Source of the DNA: Pirellulaceae bacterium | GTDB taxonomy: Bacteria > Planctomycetota > Planctomycetia > Pirellulales > Pirellulaceae | DNA: 16,432 bases | Assembly: GCA_013002105.1 (NCBI GenBank) | Contig: JABDKS010000223.1 | Coordinates: forward strand, 1 to 16,432 | Direction: 5' to 3' | The notes under the pieces: model-generated | The model's database searches: none | The model's input: only the letters and a program-made list of their open reading frames with translations | Told to the model about the DNA's origin: nothing | Part shown: piece after piece, positions 1 through 7,800 of the stretch | How the letters are laid out: each line of letters begins with the position of its first letter | Position numbering within the stretch: the first letter of the stretch is position 1 | Position numbers and translations under genes: made by a program

Positions 1-1757
1 TCATCGCTCATCATTCCGATGACTGCCAAGAGGGATGCACCTGATGGCGGAAGCGTTTGACGTCGAACGATCTCCAGTCCATCGGTCACATTGCAAGTGA
101 TGGTTGCATTGTCCAGGTGATCGGTGATGGCCGGCAGCGAGGGCAACGCACCGGGGTCAAACTCGATCCATTGCGCGACATCGTTTGGCATCTCCGCAGG
201 CAGTTGCGCGGCAACTAACTCGACGAGCGGATAAGCCAGCTGTGCCACGTCTTTTTCGCGAATTTTGATGAACAGGAACGAATCGCGCTCCTGCAACCTT
301 GCGACGATTGATTTGGAGGGCGGCATGGGAGACCGATTCAGCAATCCGTAGATGTTCTGCGGGAATGCGGAAACGATTAGTCGGTTACCGCTGATGCTCC
401 AGGAAGGCGTGAACCCAGGTCCGCGTCGCGAAAACGTCAGGTAGGAGACCGTGTCACGACCGAGTTGGCGTTTCTTGATTCGCGCAGGTGCGTCGGGATC
501 GCTGAACGTCTGCTCCAGCTTGGAATTGAGTCGTAGCATCTTGGCCCGATCGCGAATATCGATCACCGCCGTCCAACCGGTCAGCAGTCTGCCTCCTTCG
601 CGTGGTGATTCGTACAACTGAATCGTGCTGCCCAATGCGTCCACGATGTCACGACGCATCTGCATCCCGAATTCACGTGCGAACTCCCGCTCCACGTCCT
701 CGGATAATCCCTCCTCGATCTCTTCCAAAACGGTGAAAACAGCGTCCATTAGTGCGTTTGGATCCAACTTGGCGGCCGCCATCAAGGTACTGTCAGGGGA
801 CATGCTGCTGATATCACTGGTCGTCAGTTTGCCGCCGATCGTTTGCAGTCGCTCTTGGAGCGGTTCTTTGATTTGAAAAAGGGTTTGAATGACGATCGCG
901 TCCTTGTCGAATCCGGTGACACACGTCATCGATCGAATATCGTCCAATCCCATCGCCGAAAGTTCCGCCGGTAGCGCGCGGCCATTTCCAAATGATCGAG
1001 CTAGGTGGTCCACATTGATGTACGAAAGGCTACTTGGTCGATCGACGGCAAGTCGCTTGTGTGCCTGTTCCAGCCAAGCTGCGGTTAAATTGCCTTTAAA
1101 GCGGTCCAGGATGGAAGCGAGTTCCTCGTCACCCACTGCTAAGATCAGGTAACGGTTACCTACGGTCAGTTGGACCGATGCGACAGAATCAACTGCAACG
1201 CTGTAGACCGTCAGGCCCTCAATGGTCGATGTCGTGACTCGGTCGCCACCCATCTTGGCAATCATGGCGACCAAAGTTTTGATGTCGTTCGCTTCATCAC
1301 CTAGATCGCACACGAGTCCGCCGGTCGGGCCATCGACGGTGCGCAGATAAATGGCGGTTTCGTGAGTGACTAGCGTTTCGACCAGCTTTCGCCCGATTTC
1401 GGCGATCGCCTCGGCGCCCTTATCACCTCGCGTGGAACCGGTGATCAATTGTCGAAACGATGTCGCAAGGTGATCGAGCAGGTATCGCACTTCGGGATTG
1501 GCGATCAGTTGCTCGGTTCGATTGCTACTTTGCGGATCTGCTCGAGCGACTCGGCTCCAAGATAGATACGCCGCAACGTCCTCCGGTGCGACAGCGAGCA
1601 TCCGGTCGTTGGTTGGACCTGGCGGAATGCCCAGTGGCAATCCCATCGAAAAACCGGACGAGAGTGCGACGCCGGCTATTCGCCCCTCTTGCGCCGCAGC
1701 GGGCGATAGACAAACGAGAAACAGCAACAGCGTTTGAATGACTATACGTGGATTCAT
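1..1757 (-). CDS. Exported hypothetical protein, DUF3352-like (C-terminus outside the window)
   Basis: The minus frame is open from an ATG at 1757 to the window edge, giving 585 codons and no stop, so the C-terminus is missing. The N-terminus is a clean signal peptide (MNPRIV, then a Leu-rich core, then SPAAAQE) with likely cleavage after AAA near residue 22. The mature part begins with a segment of the type MLAVAPEDVAAYLSWS, followed by SSNRTEQL. It later has segments such as SLSYINVDHL and, near the C-terminal part, PSWSISGNRLIVSAFPQN. I remember such segments from large planctomycete exported proteins of unknown function, in the style of DUF3352, but the family call is weak. No catalytic motif is visible. 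The gene lies 259 bp behind the vWA/GATase gene on the same strand, so it may have its own promoter. A CATAAT hexamer ends 40 nt before the ATG. I do not know its function. Confidence 0.8.
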   Translation of the reverse strand, partial: MNPRIVIQTLLLFLVCLSPAAAQEGRIAGVALSSGFSMGLPLGIPPGPTNDRMLAVAPEDVAAYLSWSRVARADPQSSNRTEQLIANPEVRYLLDHLATSFRQLITGSTRGDKGAEAIAEIGRKLVETLVTHETAIYLRTVDGPTGGLVCDLGDEANDIKTLVAMIAKMGGDRVTTSTIEGLTVYSVAVDSVASVQLTVGNRYLILAVGDEELASILDRFKGNLTAAWLEQAHKRLAVDRPSSLSYINVDHLARSFGNGRALPAELSAMGLDDIRSMTCVTGFDKDAIVIQTLFQIKEPLQERLQTIGGKLTTSDISSMSPDSTLMAAAKLDPNALMDAVFTVLEEIEEGLSEDVEREFAREFGMQMRRDIVDALGSTIQLYESPREGGRLLTGWTAVIDIRDRAKMLRLNSKLEQTFSDPDAPARIKKRQLGRDTVSYLTFSRRGPGFTPSWSISGNRLIVSAFPQNIYGLLNRSPMPPSKSIVARLQERDSFLFIKIREKDVAQLAYPLVELVAAQLPAEMPNDVAQWIEFDPGALPSLPAITDHLDNATITCNVTDGLEIVRRQTLPPSGASLLAVIGMMSD

Positions 1758-2016
1758 AACTGAAATTCACTCGCCGGAGTAAAAAGCGGACACTTTAATT
1801 ATGAACCGCACGCAGAGCGTTGGTGCGGAAACCGGCAGCAAAACCCACCAGGGCGCGAAAGAAATTCGCGGTTGTGATGTCAAAAAGGTGAACGGATGAA
1901 CGGCGATCAAAATCCAATGGTCGATAGCTACGACCGTTTGTGCGTTGCCAGATTTTGGCCGGAGGGCGTCGGGCCAAAGCGAATGATGCGAGCGTCGTGT
2001 CTACCGACTGCGAAAT
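1758..2016. other. 259-bp intergenic stretch between two minus-strand genes
   Basis: No credible gene was found here. On the minus strand it holds a small stem (CGCGAA/TTCGCG, 1854-1870, 5-nt loop) without a T-tract. It also holds a TTGACA (1878-1883) without a matching -10, and a CATAAT hexamer (1798-1803) placed 40 nt before the next gene. It probably carries the 3' end of the upstream operon and the promoter of the exported DUF3352-like gene. Confidence 0.5.
1798..1803 (-). promoter_or_regulatory. Possible -10 element (CATAAT)
   Basis: The minus strand reads CATAAT, five of six matches to TATAAT, with 40 nt between it and the ATG at 1757. No convincing -35 hexamer lies 16-18 nt upstream, so this is a weak call. 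Its distance to the start codon is close to that of similar hexamers before the sulfatase and the Gly-rich gene. Confidence 0.25.
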
Positions 2017-4347
2017 TTATGCCATTCCCCAGCGACGACGAAGAAACCACTCGATACCAAGGGCGGAGGCAAAAAAGGTAAAGACCAGCCATCCAGTCAG
2101 CGGTCCATCTCCGAAACGGTGTTTTTCGATAATCGGGACTTCCGCTTTTTGTCGTCGCGCGGCGATGGTTTTGATCAGTTCGTCCACCTCATCGGGTGCA
2201 AAGGCCTTGCCTCCGTGATCGGCTGTCAATTGCGCGAGCTGTTTCAGATAAACGGGATCCGCCATCGGCCGCGACATCTCACGACTCGCATCAATCGCTT
2301 GAAACGCCATCTCGGCTGGTTGCGTCGACGATTTGGGATCGCTCGGGCGAACGCGAAGGGTATAAAAACCAGCCTCGATGTTCCCAATCGTGCCAGAAAT
2401 CGATGCCGAAGTCCCGCCGGCAGTGACAGTTTGGGTGGGGTTATTTTGGGTTGTTGGAATTGCCGTCACCTTACCGTCTGAATCGACGATTTCCGCGATT
2501 AGCTTGACGCCATCAGTCGCGTCATCGGCCGACAGAACACGTGCGGCGAATGATGGCGGACTCTCGATCGCAAATCGTCGCGAATCCATTTGAATGATGA
2601 TTTTGTCGCCACTGGTTTCCTCGCGTGATAGTAACCAAAGTGACAGTTGCCGCCAGAACCGGCGGTGTGCCTCCTGTTTGCCGGCCCGCCACCACTGCCA
2701 CGTCGTATCCATCGCCGATGCCGCCGTCCTCCCGCGACCGAATTCGCCAATGACCAAAAGCGGTTGTTGCTGCGCGGTTTGCAACAGGACTTGTACACCC
2801 GGTGCGACTTTTGGGCCCAGGAATCGATTGGCGCCTTTGAGTGGCGGTAGCTGCTGCCAAATCACTGCAGCGTCGTCGCCTCCCAGATCAGTGATCGGAT
2901 GAGACTTTGCCAACTCGATCCGAACGGGGCCAGCAATCTGTCCTGGCATTGCGTCGTCGTTTGCGACGGGAATAGTCGCTCGAGCGTCTTGCCGTAGTGA
3001 GCCGTCCATACGCACCGGGATTGCGTTGGCCAACGACGATGCGGCGTAGCCGCCTGCACCGTAGGTATGGTATCCGCCCAGCATCAGTAGTCCCGCGCCC
3101 TGGGAGATTGTTTCGGCAAGTTCACCGAGTTGCTGATCGCCCAACGCGTCGGCATCGACATCATCCAAGATATAAATATCAAATTTGCCTGGTTTGAAAA
3201 CGTCTCCCAGGTTGATTGGCCACGAACGATCGTCCCGGACCCAATCGTAGGTCAGATCCAGGTCGGGAAATCGGGCAAGCGATCGACGTAAGAATTCTTG
3301 TTCCTGTCGAACGCTTCCATACAGATACAGGATTCGACCACCTCCTTCGCGGACATCCACAAAAGCGGTTTGCAGATTGTTGTTGGTAACCAATTCGCCC
3401 GATTGATCGGCGGCTTGGACGACCAACCGATAGGTACCAGGGGCGGGAGCGATCAGCGGAACATTGAATGCCGCAACTTCATTTGCCTGCTGCGGAAGAG
3501 TGGATCGCTCGGCGGCATCGGTCCGTCGTCCCTCCGAGTCGATCCAGGTCAAACTGACATCGACTTCGATCCCCGAGAGTCCACGCATCTGTAGTTGAAA
3601 TGGAATTTCGACCTCATTGCCTGCGAAAAACTGAAAGCTTTCGGGCAGCGCATCGATGGCGACATCACGGGACGCAGAAGCGCCACCGGCGGGGCCGATC
3701 GGGATGGGCCAGAAGGGAACGCCCAGGCGGTTGAGCGTTTCGACGTTTCGCTGTGCACCCACACCGCGAGGATCGCTGCCTTGATTGGCGGTCAGACCGG
3801 CGATCGGCGCGGTCTGTGTTCCGTCGCCCATGAACACAACGCCCGCGATCGGTTTTCCCGCAGCAGCCTGAATGGACTTGGCCGTCGCGATTGATAGGTC
3901 GGTCAATTTGCCCGCTGGCGACAGGTCGTCCAATGCCGACGGCGACGTATCGCTGATCAACTGAGCATCGCGGTCGTACACCAAGAGTTGAACGTCCAGG
4001 GCGTCGTCAAATTCGGCGAGTCCTTGAGCTAAGCGCCGCCATGCGCTGAGTTGCGTTGTCCAACGATCGCTGCCGTCACCGTCGGGTAATGTCATGCTGC
4101 GCGACACGTCGGCCGCCACGATCAACGTGGCTTCGGCCGGGCGTTTGTCAGTACGGATTAGCGACGGTCGCATGGCTGCAAGCAGTAATGCTAGTGCTGC
4201 GAGACTGCGCAGAACAATCAACCATTTTCGGTGCGTTGGATTTTGCGTCGGCGGTGTGACCAAGACAATTACGGCGATCACGGCAATCGCGATTAACCAC
4301 GCGAAAAGTTGCGATCCGTAAATCGGTTCGAGCGCGAATTTTGTCAT
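2017..4347 (-). CDS. Membrane protein with vWA and GATase1-like domains (last gene of the MoxR cluster)
   Basis: This is a 776-aa protein. Two N-terminal membrane segments (about 13-31 and 43-59) are followed by a von Willebrand A domain. Its metal site looks complete: D80-V-S82-R-S84, a TDL threonine near 150 and a GDG aspartate near 175. An Ig-like stretch (about 225-335) follows, then a GATase1-like fold starting at GGRILYLYG (about 338) and including DIYILDDVDAD and a GLLMLGGYHTYGAGGY loop. A last membrane segment (about 752-768) sits before a basic tail (RRRWGM). The ATG overlaps the TGA of the BatA-type gene upstream (ATGA), so translation is probably coupled. No Cys-His-Glu triad typical of active amidotransferases is evident, so the GATase fold is probably structural or binding. 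By family context it would be a membrane partner of the MoxR ATPase. The exact role is inference. Confidence 0.85.
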   Translation of the reverse strand: MTKFALEPIYGSQLFAWLIAIAVIAVIVLVTPPTQNPTHRKWLIVLRSLAALALLLAAMRPSLIRTDKRPAEATLIVAADVSRSMTLPDGDGSDRWTTQLSAWRRLAQGLAEFDDALDVQLLVYDRDAQLISDTSPSALDDLSPAGKLTDLSIATAKSIQAAAGKPIAGVVFMGDGTQTAPIAGLTANQGSDPRGVGAQRNVETLNRLGVPFWPIPIGPAGGASASRDVAIDALPESFQFFAGNEVEIPFQLQMRGLSGIEVDVSLTWIDSEGRRTDAAERSTLPQQANEVAAFNVPLIAPAPGTYRLVVQAADQSGELVTNNNLQTAFVDVREGGGRILYLYGSVRQEQEFLRRSLARFPDLDLTYDWVRDDRSWPINLGDVFKPGKFDIYILDDVDADALGDQQLGELAETISQGAGLLMLGGYHTYGAGGYAASSLANAIPVRMDGSLRQDARATIPVANDDAMPGQIAGPVRIELAKSHPITDLGGDDAAVIWQQLPPLKGANRFLGPKVAPGVQVLLQTAQQQPLLVIGEFGRGRTAASAMDTTWQWWRAGKQEAHRRFWRQLSLWLLSREETSGDKIIIQMDSRRFAIESPPSFAARVLSADDATDGVKLIAEIVDSDGKVTAIPTTQNNPTQTVTAGGTSASISGTIGNIEAGFYTLRVRPSDPKSSTQPAEMAFQAIDASREMSRPMADPVYLKQLAQLTADHGGKAFAPDEVDELIKTIAARRQKAEVPIIEKHRFGDGPLTGWLVFTFFASALGIEWFLRRRWGMA

Positions 4348-6764
4348 TGCGTGACTGCACTCCCCGAATTGGGAACTGCGGTCGGCGCGGATGTTGCCGG
4401 GCGACCGGATCGATAAAATCGGTTTGCGAGTATCAACTCCAGCAAAAAGACCATCAGTGCCAGCAACATGATCGGCGAACGCAGCGAGACACTATGACTC
4501 GATCGGCTCTCGGCCAATTCGATTTCATCAAAAGTTGTTGCAACTTGATAGCCATCGGCGCCGAACCATTGATCAAGTTCTGCTGTGTCGATTCGGTCGA
4601 TCTTCGTTTGCTCTTGCGGCACATTGGCCGAGAATCCCGCACCGCGATCGGCACCCCGCAGCCAGTACGTTCCACTGTGCGTGACGTCGCCGACGACAAT
4701 CTCGTTGGAGTCCGAAGCGGTGTTCATGGGAACAGGAGCCGCTTTGCCCGGCGAGAAGATTTGCAGTCGTCGCGTGATGTCATCTGATTCGATCGGCTCG
4801 ACTGCGACGATCTGCGGCTGGCCGACCACTGTCATCAAGCTGTTGGTACCGCGACCGGAGATGGTTTCGGCAATTTGTCGGACCAGGATAAACGCCGGCC
4901 ACGCTTCGGCGCCAAACAACTCATTCCATTTTTTTGACGTGTTGACGAGATTGGGTAGTGGAGTCGTCAGCATCAGCCAACGACCTGTGACACCGGTATC
5001 GTTGGGGACAAGTCGTTCGACCAATGCAGGATGTCTCGTGCCCGCGTAACGCATCAGCACCGAGTCAGAATCCGTCGGCTGGACTTGCCAATATTGCTGT
5101 ATCCGATAATCCGCCCAGGGAACGTTGGCTGTTTCGCTCAGCGGGGCCAGAATGGGGTGCGAGGTGCGCAGCGGTGCGAGAAACGTATGCGGCGGTGGCG
5201 ATCGCCAACGGCGAATCAAATCGGGCAGGTGATCCAACGGTACTTTGTCATCGCCTGCTGCAGCACCGAGCGTCAGAAAGATGCTGCCGCCTCGGGCAAC
5301 AAAATCCACCAGCATTTCGTCGCCTATAACCTCCGTTGGCGGGTCCAGCAGAATTGCCGCGTCAAAATCGGACATCCGAACTGCGGGCAGATCATTAAAG
5401 GCCACTCGCTCAATCAGATACTCCGCATTGGGATCATCCATTGCAAATGGGACGGTGATCGCCTGTCCAATGACGTTGGCTTCGTCAACGTTGTCGCCAA
5501 CCAACAGGATATGCGACGGCGGCAGGACTTCGACACTAAAGTATCTCGTATTGTCCAACGCCAACGCATCATCGCCGACCATGCGAACCACGCCATGGTG
5601 AATCCCAACGTCCATCGGTGGGATGGTCAGCAGCAGTTCGCTGCTGCTGTTGGGGCCGATCTGCACGCTCGTGCGGTCGACGCTGCGACGTGGGGGAAGT
5701 TTGACCGCGCCATCACGGACGACTGGCAATGCGGGGTCATTTTCATAGAGCTCCAATTCGGCGGTGACTGAAATCGGAACGGCGCCGGCGTCCACGTCCG
5801 TTCGGGTCAGCGTGCATGACAGTGGAACGGGCACTCCACGTGGCGGGGTCAGATCCGACAATCGAGGCAGCGACAACGAACGATTGGTCGCATGGAACGC
5901 GCCCAGATCAAACACCGTCAACGACACCGCGGGATCTTGTGTCAGGGTCGAGGCAAGCTGCGGATCGATTTTCGACTCGCTCCAACTGGTCGAATCCAAG
6001 TTGGTGATCAACAGCAGTTGCCGGTTTTCCAGATCGCTGGTCCGAATCAATCTGGCTGCCGCATCCACGCGACTGGCTATCGGCTGAACGACTTCGATGG
6101 GGCGTAATTGGTCGACCTTTGAAATCGCAGTAGCGATGTCCAGCGAGAATGCTGCGGGGGTCGAACTGCGATCGATGATGGCAATGCGACTGGTCGGCGG
6201 CAATCGCGAGATCATCCATCTCGCCGTTTGCTTCATCTTTTCCAGCCGATCGTCGTCTGGCGTTTTCCAAAGGGCTGTTGGTGAATTGTCCAAGATGATC
6301 GCGATCGCCGCGGGCGCAGCATTGTCGACCGGCGGTTTTTTTCCCGATGCCCAGATGTATCCACCCCAAATCAACCCAATCAACAACGCAACCAAAGCGG
6401 TTGCAGTCAGTGCGACCGACAGGTTCTTGGAATGCCCACGCGAAATCGCCACGGATGCCATCACCAATAAGGCGACACCGGCAAAGATCACCAAGCCAAT
6501 GGTCAACCAAGTCACCGAGAGTGATTGGTCGATTGTGGGACGAGCCAACGCGATCGCGAGTGCGGCGAGAGCAGCCATCCGCAACGCCAGCAACCACCAC
6601 CGTCGAACGCGCAATTTGGATCGATTCGATTCGACCTTCTTAGTCAGGAAACGGATCGACGGAAAGACGACTTTCTTTGGCTCACGGCGTGAGATCAGAT
6701 GCAACACGACCGGGACGGCAATGGCCGCCACGGCGAAAACCAACGTTGCGTTAAGGAATGTCAC
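4344..6764 (-). CDS. BatA-type membrane protein with degenerate vWA and GATase-like region
   Basis: This is an 806-aa protein. The N-terminus (MTFLNATLVFAVAAIAVPV, then LHLISRREPKKVVFPSIRFL) is the hallmark of the BatA aerotolerance-regulator N-terminal domain. It spans the first two membrane segments (about 4-24 and 57-74). Two more segments follow at about 87-108 and 117-138. A vWA-like domain (about 152-290) has DNSPT at 159-163 instead of DxSxS. A GATase1-like region begins at HILLVGD (about 418), and a final membrane segment lies near 760-779. The start is GTG: the upstream frame has a TGA about ten codons earlier and no ATG between, and the N-terminus fits the family from its first residue. 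No Shine-Dalgarno is seen. The stop overlaps the next ATG. A 139-bp repeat-bearing gap separates it from the DUF58 gene. Role by family: a membrane component of a MoxR/Bat system. Confidence 0.87.
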   Translation of the reverse strand: MTFLNATLVFAVAAIAVPVVLHLISRREPKKVVFPSIRFLTKKVESNRSKLRVRRWWLLALRMAALAALAIALARPTIDQSLSVTWLTIGLVIFAGVALLVMASVAISRGHSKNLSVALTATALVALLIGLIWGGYIWASGKKPPVDNAAPAAIAIILDNSPTALWKTPDDDRLEKMKQTARWMISRLPPTSRIAIIDRSSTPAAFSLDIATAISKVDQLRPIEVVQPIASRVDAAARLIRTSDLENRQLLLITNLDSTSWSESKIDPQLASTLTQDPAVSLTVFDLGAFHATNRSLSLPRLSDLTPPRGVPVPLSCTLTRTDVDAGAVPISVTAELELYENDPALPVVRDGAVKLPPRRSVDRTSVQIGPNSSSELLLTIPPMDVGIHHGVVRMVGDDALALDNTRYFSVEVLPPSHILLVGDNVDEANVIGQAITVPFAMDDPNAEYLIERVAFNDLPAVRMSDFDAAILLDPPTEVIGDEMLVDFVARGGSIFLTLGAAAGDDKVPLDHLPDLIRRWRSPPPHTFLAPLRTSHPILAPLSETANVPWADYRIQQYWQVQPTDSDSVLMRYAGTRHPALVERLVPNDTGVTGRWLMLTTPLPNLVNTSKKWNELFGAEAWPAFILVRQIAETISGRGTNSLMTVVGQPQIVAVEPIESDDITRRLQIFSPGKAAPVPMNTASDSNEIVVGDVTHSGTYWLRGADRGAGFSANVPQEQTKIDRIDTAELDQWFGADGYQVATTFDEIELAESRSSHSVSLRSPIMLLALMVFLLELILANRFYRSGRPATSAPTAVPNSGSAVTQ

Positions 6765-6839
6765 GTGTGTTTGCGGCTGGAGCTTGGAGTCTCAATTCGC
6801 CGTAGCGATAGTCGATGTGAATTCGCCGATGTGAACTTT

Positions 6840-6852
6840 AGCAACCGTTGCT
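6840..6852. promoter_or_regulatory. Interrupted palindrome AGCAAC-C-GTTGCT
   Basis: Six-base arms are separated by a single base. A one-base loop is too tight for an RNA hairpin, so a dimeric DNA-binding protein site is the more natural reading. It lies within the spacer upstream of the BatA-type gene. No other intergenic copy was noticed, so the call stays weak. Confidence 0.25.
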
Positions 6853-6859
6853 TGATGGG

Positions 6860-6900
6860 CGGCGAAAATGCTGAGCGGCGAAAACGGTGAGTGGCGAAAG
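6860..6900. repeat. 16-bp tandem repeat, about 2.5 copies
   Basis: Unit 1 (6860-6875) is CGGCGAAAATGCTGAG and unit 2 (6876-6891) is CGGCGAAAACGGTGAG. They differ at 3 of 16 positions. A partial third unit (TGGCGAAAG) runs to 6900, just beside the DUF58 stop codon at 6904. Read on the coding strand each unit supplies a TTTTCGCC core. Confidence 0.7.
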
Positions 6901-6903
6901 GAA

Positions 6904-7791
6904 CTAAAAACGGCTTTGTCGTTGAATCAGGTATTCCGTCAACGCTTTGTCAAACGGCATGCTGGTATCTAAGGGGACGTAATCGATTCTCAGGTTGTTG
7001 CAACCGTCACGGTAGGTTTCGCGAAACTCGTCAAGTTGTTTTAAATAGTCCTCGCGAAATCCGGTGGCGTCGACCGAAATCGATTCACCGCTCTCGGAGT
7101 CTTCGAACTGTACGGGACCGTCATAGGGGAAGTTCACTTCGGCTTCGTCCATGACGTGAAAGATGATGACATCGTGGCCTGCGTGCCGGAGTCGGGCCAA
7201 AGCCGACAAAACCTCCTCCGGGTCGGTCAGTAAGTCCGAAAACAGCATGATCAGCGAATGATGCTTCAACATCGCGGCAACTTGCGTGATGCAAGCTGCC
7301 AGTTGTGTGTTGCCTGCCGGTTTCAACTTCGAGAGCTGAGCCATCACGTCACCGACATGTCCGCGACGACTGCGTGCCGGCAGGTTGGCTCGAACTTTGT
7401 CGTCAAACGTGATCAGTCCCACCGGGTCTTGCTGCATGTTCATCAGGTAGGTCAGTGAGGCAGCCAAACATGTCGCGTATTCAAACTTGGTCATCGTTTG
7501 GTTCTCGGTGAACCCCATCGACGATGACAAATCCATCACCAGGTAGCCTGTCAGATTCGTTTCTGATTCGAATCGTTTGACGTAATACTTGTCCGTCTTT
7601 GCGTACACAAGCCAGTCGATCAGCTTTGGATCGTCACCGCGGTTGTATCGGCGGTGTTCACTGAATTGAACGGAAAATCCGTGATAGGGACTACTGTGCA
7701 GTCCTTGCAGAAACCCGCGAATGACCATGCGGGCGCGTAAGTCCAGACGTTTGATTTGCTGGAGCGATTCGGGTGACAAAAGTGCGGACAT
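6904..7791 (-). CDS. DUF58 domain protein (soluble vWA-like partner of MoxR)
   Basis: This is a 295-aa protein without membrane segments. The DUF58 signature is clear near residues 46-80: EHRRYNRGDDPKLIDWLVYA and then KRFESETNL. It leads into the vWA-like core with the metal-site motif D87-L-S89-S-S91. Many DUF58 proteins carry N-terminal membrane helices. This one is the short soluble type that begins with LSPESLQQIKRLDLRARMVI. The ATG at 7791 lies 9 bp after the MoxR TAA, so the two are almost certainly co-transcribed. By family knowledge DUF58 proteins are encoded next to MoxR ATPases and are thought to be their substrates or adaptors. The sequence does not show the target. Family assignment is firm, the role less so. 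Confidence 0.93.
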   Translation of the reverse strand: MSALLSPESLQQIKRLDLRARMVIRGFLQGLHSSPYHGFSVQFSEHRRYNRGDDPKLIDWLVYAKTDKYYVKRFESETNLTGYLVMDLSSSMGFTENQTMTKFEYATCLAASLTYLMNMQQDPVGLITFDDKVRANLPARSRRGHVGDVMAQLSKLKPAGNTQLAACITQVAAMLKHHSLIMLFSDLLTDPEEVLSALARLRHAGHDVIIFHVMDEAEVNFPYDGPVQFEDSESGESISVDATGFREDYLKQLDEFRETYRDGCNNLRIDYVPLDTSMPFDKALTEYLIQRQSRF

Positions 7792-7800
7792 GATGTCGCG

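Larger units (their letters stand above)
6765..6903. other. 139-bp spacer inside the MoxR cluster with short direct and inverted repeats
   Basis: This is the only wide gap in an otherwise tight gene cluster. It holds two TTCGCCG copies (6796-6802, 6822-6828) and two facing CGGCGAA copies (6860-6866, 6876-6882), plus a third near-copy at 6892. It also holds a direct repeat of CGATGTGAA (6813-6821 and 6827-6835) and an interrupted palindrome at 6840-6852. No open reading frame is credible. It could act as an RNA structure between cistrons or a protein-binding site, or be simple slippage. Confidence 0.55.

Noticed and set aside
1148..1160. Palindrome GGTAACGGTTACC, also seen in part at 11434-11444
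   Set aside because: The first copy is coding (Gly-Asn-Arg-Tyr), and the second may simply encode Asn-Arg-Tyr if the earlier ATG is used. Chance from codon use is enough.
1854..1870. CGCGAA/TTCGCG stem as terminator of the MoxR cluster
   Set aside because: It is only six pairs, has no T-tract, and lies about 150 nt after the stop.
1878..1883. TTGACA (minus) as a -35 element before the exported DUF3352-like gene
   Set aside because: The hexamer 17 nt downstream is TTTCGC, which is no -10 element, and the site is over 100 nt from the ATG.
5031..6834. Several plus-strand open frames of 100-250 codons opposite the BatA-type gene
   Set aside because: They mirror a strongly supported membrane protein, have Arg/Cys-rich composition, and show no motif or signal peptide.
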